Source: Pisolithus tinctorius
Taxonomy: Eukaryota; Basidiomycota; Agaricomycetes; Boletales; Pisolithaceae
DNA length: 64,000 nt
Reading direction: 5' to 3'
NCBI GenBank assembly: GCA_024663395.1
Contig: JANFAH010000033.1
Span: forward strand, 434,001 to 498,000
Shown piece after piece: positions 59,060 through 64,000 of this stretch. The position numbers and the translations under genes were made by a program. Position 1 is the stretch's first letter, and every line of letters starts with the position of its first letter. Below the pieces are notes generated by a model. The model worked only from the letters and a program-made list of their open reading frames with translations. It ran no database searches and had not been told where the DNA came from.

Positions 59060-59539
59060 TGTCATATACCGAGAAGCCCACAGTTCAGTCTTAGGTTCTG
59101 AACACCAGGTCAATGCCAAATGCCGAAACAAAGTCTGTTCCTTACTATACTTTTCTAGTTAGCCTTTGTACTGCCCTCACTTGTGCCAAGGCAGTGTCTG
59201 TCTTTGGCTCTCCAATCCCTGCCTTCTTGTTTAACCTCTAGTTCCTTGCACAGCTATTTAGTCTTCACTGGTAACCCCAGCCTTTGGGTTGCCAGTCTTC
59301 AGTATATATACTCTATGTATGTTGTACTTAGTTCCTCAGTCTGAATATCAACCTAGTTCACCCCAAGTCCCCAGCTTAAGCCTGAGTCAACTCTTGGCTT
59401 TTGCTCCTGACCCCCTTTGGCTCTCTCTGACTTCAACCCAGCTTGCACAAGGGTCTAGTGCACGAGCTAAGACCAAGGGTTGTTGCACCCGGCACTCAGC
59501 CTTTGGCCTTCGACCCCTGTCCTAGTCATGAACTTAACA
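59060..59539 (+). repeat. J 3' LTR, 480 bp
   Basis: TGTCATATACCGAG to GAACTTAACA, preceded by AAGGGGGGGATAC. It pairs with the split 5' LTR (29432-29609 plus 40336-40646). Confidence 0.88.
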
Positions 59540-60546
59540 CTCCGGGTTTGAACTCATAGCTTCATATTGACCCTTTCACCCTCTGCTCGAACTCCTTTGC
59601 CATCTGGCACCATGCCTTGTATACTTGTTGACAAACCCACTGTAAGTCTTCCTGTCTTTGCTGCAGCTGGTGGCACCTATACAAAATCAGTTCTTTGGTC
59701 AAATACTTATCCTTGTCCCAATTCATCAGAAAAGTTGCTTCAGCGAAGTCAAATGGCAATCTTGGCTTGATCCCATGGACCATCTGATACAGTGAAAGTT
59801 TCATCAACTTTTGTGTCATCACCCTTTCAGCCCAGAACACCAACAGTGCATACAACAACCATTTGCCTATTTTGCCTTTGCAAGTCTTGACAAGAGCTTC
59901 TTGAATGGTTAGGTGTCTTCTCTTGACAACTCCATTGGCCTGAGAGTTGTATGCTGAAATCTTTATATGCCTGATATTGTACTTCTTTGCAAGGTAGGCA
60001 AGGGCCTGTTTGAACACAGAGCCATTGTCTGTGACAATCTCTCCTATGGCACCCCACTGACACAAGATCTGTTCAAATATGAATCATCCTAAAGTTTGTC
60101 CTGTCTCTGCATGCAGCATCTGCCATTTGGGATACAAAGTCAGAGAGCACCTAGCTTGTACTATGTACCGGAACCCATTCAATTTTGGCATCACCATTGA
60201 ATCCATGTATGCCTTGTAAAACAGAGGCTCGGGCATGGCTATGACAGGTGGGATATGGATCTTGTCCATGCATCAAATTTGACACTCATGGCAGGTGTGG
60301 AGGAACCATCAAACATCTCGATCTAGTGACAGCCACCAAAAATGAATCAGTAATCTTGACTTAGTGGGGAACACTCCCTTGTGACCCAAATCATTGTGTG
60401 CTTGCTTCATCAACTCCAGGCATTTCTCATATGCAGGTACTACCTGATGCTGTCCCCTCAGTTCCCAGTGCCATAGTTCTCTGTTCTTCAAGAAGAATCT
60501 CGCCACATATTTGATTAACAAGTTCAGGTCTAAGTCTGACATTCCA
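59540..60546 (-). pseudogene. M2 gypsy integrase
   Basis: Zinc-binding H..H block with MKQAHNDLGHKG (about 60375-60410). Catalytic core: YMDSMVMPKLNG (about 60180-60220), EIVTDNGSVFKQAL (about 60005-60045), then ANGVVKRRH (about 59920-59950), where the family normally has Glu and here has Lys. Stops separate 60309-60542, 60084-60269 and 59562-60065. It breaks off at FKPG (about 59545) beside element J. Related to M1. The copy is inactive. Confidence 0.8.
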
Positions 60547-62110
60547 GGCAGTCACTGTTGATCTTTGAGGAACTTGCGAACTACCTCCAACCATTCATCT
60601 TGCCACTTCCCTTTCTCTGTCCTTGGGATTTCTATATCAGCGGTAGCATCTGTCCCTGATGCCTGTGATAAAACCACCTGGGTCTTGGTCGCTTCGCTCA
60701 ACCTCTCCAAGCTCTGCTCTCCAATGTAGGGGATCCATCCCTGTTTCAGCTTGACAACCTTTTGACTTTGGAAGAAAGCTTCTTCTCATTCACCTCACTG
60801 AGGGTTGAGGAGTTTGACTGTGAATGATCCTACCTCGTCAATCCAATCTTCATAATCATCCTCCAGTTCTGGATCCTCATCTGCTCAAGGTCTCCTCAAT
60901 AACCCATCTGGGCCTCTATGCTTCTCCACCAGTACATGTATCAGTTCGAATTTGAAGAGGAGTATACCAGCAATCATCAATTGATGGTTGCATTCAGTTG
61001 CAGGTCGAGGTTATTGATCATACCCTTGATGTACTTGGTGTTGACTTCCACAGCTAAATCTTTAACTCCGAATATGTGGTTGTGTACATCCCAAAGCACA
61101 TGAAATAGACTGAACAACTCTAGCTTCACCTGGCTATAATGACTTTCCCTTTTGTTGAAGGCAATCAATCTGAACCTTGACAGATAACACTTTGAATCTT
61201 CTCCAACCTGTAAAAGTAGGTAGCCTACTGCCAAGTGTGAGGTGTCAACAGCCAGAATGACTCACCATCCTGACTTGTAATCTATTGGTCTTAATGCTGG
61301 CAAGCTGGTGAGTGCTTCCTTCAAGTCGTCCATCACTGCTTCATGTACTTCATCAAATCTGAAGACTACTCCCTTCTTGGTCAATTCAATCAATGGTTTT
61401 GCTCTTTTTGCATAGTCTCAGATGAAGATGTGACAGTAGCTGCAGAGGCCTAAAAAGCCTCACACTTCTGTGATGTTCTTGCAGTAGGGCCAATCTTGAA
61501 TCTTCTGTACTTTGGATTCATTGGGTATTTGGCCTTCATATGAAACCTTGTGTCCCACTATGGTGATAGATGGGACTGCCACTGCAAATTTCTTTGCAGA
61601 GACAGTAGCTCCAACATGCTTGAGGCACTGTAGAACTCAATTAGTACTGACGAGGTGGTCCCATATGAACCTCCTGATTCCTGAATTCCCTTCGATCATT
61701 TCATACATTCCATCTTCTCACATGTACCTCAACCATGGTCCTTTTACTGGTATGTTGTCAATAAACAGCATGGTTACTTCTGGTGTTTCCTCCCTGAGTG
61801 TAAATGACATGTCCCCATGGAACACTTGTACAGCATTCATATAGCCCATGGGGAGTTTGGTCAACCTGAACATGCTGATTGGCATTTGAAAGGTCATAAG
61901 GTCTCGATAGTCTTTGTGGATCACTTGGTGGTTGTAACCAACCATAAGGTCATACATGCCATACACTGAGTGTCCTGCAAACTCTTCTGCGATACTGTCC
62001 ACATGCAGGGGAACTCCTGAATCCTGTATCAAGACCACATTGAGTGGCTGTAAGTCATGGACTAGCCACAACGATTTCCCATCCTTCTTCACCACACAAA
62101 ACCATCTCAA
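60547..62110 (-). pseudogene. M2 reverse transcriptase and RNase H
   Basis: RT block 61718-62110 begins MRWFCVVKKDGKSL, with LVHDLQPLN, GMYDLMVGYNHQ and LPMGYMNAVQVFHGD. The catalytic pair reads FIDN instead of FIDD, so the active site is lost. RNase H lies at about 60950-61262 (SHYSQVKLELFSLF, VNTKYIKGMINNLDLQLN). Several TGA and TAG codons break the frame (for example near 61280, 61423, 61460). Many changes are G-to-A or C-to-T. Confidence 0.82.
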
Positions 62111-64000
62111 TCAATAAGACAAAGTCGATGGTTCATAAACTCCTGCCACAATCTTTTCCTTGATTATTTGCATGACATCCCCATAGATTGCCAGCAGAAT
62201 GGGTATATTCCGATACACCCATGGCTTCTGTGGGACTGTTGGAATCTTGAGAGGTGGGAACATATCCTCTCTGAACATCCCCCTTTCACTCGTGTCCCAA
62301 GTGAAAGCCTTCTTGTGGATTTGTACTAGCCACTTGACTAGTTTGAGTTCTTTGGGCCACAAAAATCCACCTGGGTCCCATTCAAACTTGTCTGCTTGCT
62401 CCTGGTTAAGTTGTTCCCCAGGTGTGAACTCTGGGGGTTTAACTGGTATCTGGGGGAGGTTAGCTAAAGGGTCCCCCACTTCTCTCCTCTCGACTCTAAA
62501 CTCTGCTGGTGTCTCTGTCACAACTGGCCGAACCTTCTTCACCACAGGTTTGTACTTCATCACTTGCTTTTTCCATTCTTCCTTGTCCTGTAGCTCGGTG
62601 GTCAGACTCTCTACCAAATAAGATTCGAAATGTAAACCCAAGGACTCGACGTCCTCCTCTGTCATCACAAACATCATCTTGTAACCTTTTGGTTTTGCCC
62701 CTGGGCACTCAATCTCTGTTTCTTCACTTCAACCTTCTTCCTCGATGCTTGTATCCATTCCTCCTTCTTCGCTTCCCTTACAAAAAGGTTCATCTCTTTG
62801 ATACTGTCCTGTGTCTTTGTGATAAACATCTTGCAATTTGATTTCTATACCTGCAGGAAAAGTCAGTGCATTATTCATGCTCAATCTAAAAGAAACTCTA
62901 TGGCTGGTCGCCTCTATGTTTAATGTCAATTCTTGTTTTCTGTTTTCTGTTATATCTTGAAACTGTGAGTTGAAGTCCAAGATGTATGTACTTGATTTTT
63001 TCTTATATACCACTATAGGCTGAGCAAGCTATCCCAGCCTTACAGGGGTGGCTGATCCCATCAAAACATCTCCTCACTGGCTATTCAAGTCCTGGACGAA
63101 GTCTAAAAACCCTTGTCCTGCAGTTGACATTGCATCCTATGGGGTTTGCGCCCAATCCTCCGAATATACTCCTTCTGCAAGACCATGTCCCTAAACTGAG
63201 GGAACTGGGTGAGGGACCTTCTCAGTTGCAGTGAGATCTGGATCCTCTTTTCTGTCTCTGGATCTGTAAACTCAAGTGTCTGTTGTCTGTTCCTAAAGTC
63301 TTGTGTCCTAGCCTGAATCGCACATAGGAATGGCCTGCCCAGGAGGATATCAAAGGGAGCTGACTTGATGACTTGAATTGGCACTCACACTTCTGCTGGA
63401 CTGATCCTGAGCGAAGCATCTCGCACCAGGCCCAGCATCTTGTCCTTCGACTGGTTCACAGCTTCCATAATGATTCAGCTATCTCCCTCAATGGGGAGAT
63501 GCAGCACTTCAGTGATTTCCTGTTGCAAAGCCACTATTTGCAAACCACTGTTGAGAATCCCTTCAAGCATGACCTTCTCAGCCAGCTTGACCTCTACCAT
63601 TGTAAGTGGCATTGAATCCATCTGCGCATACCTCTCTTCTCCTATACTGCACTCAAACACCCTCACATCAATCAACTGCAGTGACCCTTCCAGCATACCC
63701 AACGCATCTGAGAAGGTTGCACTGGGCACTACTCACTTCATCATTGCTCTGTCCTTGAACTCTCTCCAAATGTCTGGACTTATAGTGAGTAGATCCCTTC
63801 CTGGAATTGTAACAGACTGGTCCAAGTACTGGTTCAAAACCCTCATCGCTGCTGTAGGGTCTTCGAACAGACTCATATACCTATATCCTCTCCTTCCCAC
63901 ATCTTGATCTTCTGTGACATGTGGCTGGGTCTTTGGCACAGAGGTAGGTCCTTGCAACCCACCAGTACTTCTGTCTGGTTGCTTTCCCTTGTCCTTCAAA
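62111..64000 (-). pseudogene. M2 protease and upstream pol leader (runs off window)
   Basis: Leader 62111-62677 has the WPKELKLVKWL segment shared with M1 and KEKIVAGVYEPS just before RT. The protease region (63103-63729) reads LNSGLQIVAL where the family has LDSG, so the catalytic Asp is Asn; the flap region has FDILLGRPFLCAI. The block 63733-63999 (RYMSLFEDPTAAMRVLNQYLD) is the end of the gag/protease linker. Stops lie between blocks near 63730, 63480 and 63390. Gag would lie beyond the right edge. Confidence 0.75.

Larger units (their letters stand above)
29432..59539 (+). mobile_element. Element J: chromodomain Ty3/gypsy retrotransposon expanded by nested insertions
   Basis: The 5' LTR starts TGTCATATACCGAGAAG at 29432, is split by element H, and ends AACTTAACA at 40646. 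The 3' LTR is 59060-59539, preceded by a polypurine tract (AAGGGGGGGATAC). Internal order: gag (40687-42053), protease, RT/RNase H (51.3-53.1 kb), integrase and chromodomain (54.8-57.3 kb), then an antisense gene (57.9-58.9 kb). Inserts inside it are H, a family E LTR, L, a family F LTR, a foldback element and a family K LTR. Flanks of J (AGCCT and CTCCG) do not match, so one side was probably lost or rearranged. Confidence 0.85.

Noticed and set aside
1..64000. CRISPR arrays, bacterial operons, prophage, rRNA or tRNA genes
   Set aside because: None seen. Short regular repeats here are LTR or tandem-repeat parts, and introns mark the DNA as eukaryotic.

Overview
The window reads as nuclear DNA of a filamentous fungus, most likely an Agaricomycete. 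Genes have many 45-60 nt introns with GT..AG ends, and the repeats are Ty3/gypsy retrotransposons with fungal-type gag, RT, integrase and chromodomain modules. The genus cannot be fixed from the sequence alone. I saw no rRNA gene, tRNA gene, CRISPR array or bacterial feature.

Region 1 (1-14.3 kb) is gene-rich and CpG-rich. It holds three head-to-tail copies, all on the minus strand, of a large UvrD/Rep-type helicase gene related to TRANK1 (TPR and ankyrin repeat-containing protein 1). The right copy (5999-14315) looks complete. The left copy runs off the window edge. The middle copy (3334-5101) lost about 6.5 kb of internal coding sequence, including the whole helicase core and the TPR region, yet stays open: its N-terminal exons join in frame to the C-terminal exons and predict a 521-residue protein.

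Region 2 (14.3-29.4 kb) is mixed. It contains an AT-rich tandem repeat, a truncated uncharacterised gene (15.9-17.5 kb), a 1839-bp solo LTR (17470-19308), a decayed minus-strand gypsy element M1 (19.3-25.2 kb), remnants of two more LTR families (25.2-26.3 kb), and a candidate multi-exon gene of unknown function (27.7-29.1 kb).

Region 3 (29.4-59.5 kb) is one chromodomain gypsy element, J, swollen to 30 kb by nested insertions. Element H (29610-40335) sits in J's 5' LTR with a perfect AACCT target duplication. H itself carries a 1573-bp foldback transposon, a copy of the 1839-bp LTR, and two opposite copies of a ~0.7-kb LTR. J's gag-pol is further broken by five insertions: a solo LTR (E), a 7.6-kb non-coding element L with a perfect GTTCC duplication and a solo copy of its own LTR inside its LTR, a 466-bp LTR (F), a second foldback element, and a ~1-kb solo LTR (K). 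Removing most inserts on paper brings J and H coding blocks back together. Between J's pol and its 3' LTR is an antisense, coiled-coil, cysteine-rich gene that is not a standard gypsy component.

Region 4 (59.5-64 kb) is a second decayed minus-strand gypsy element, M2, related to M1. Nearly all stops inside the retroelement ORFs are TGA or TAG where family members usually have arginine or another C-containing codon, which points to C-to-T decay at CpG.
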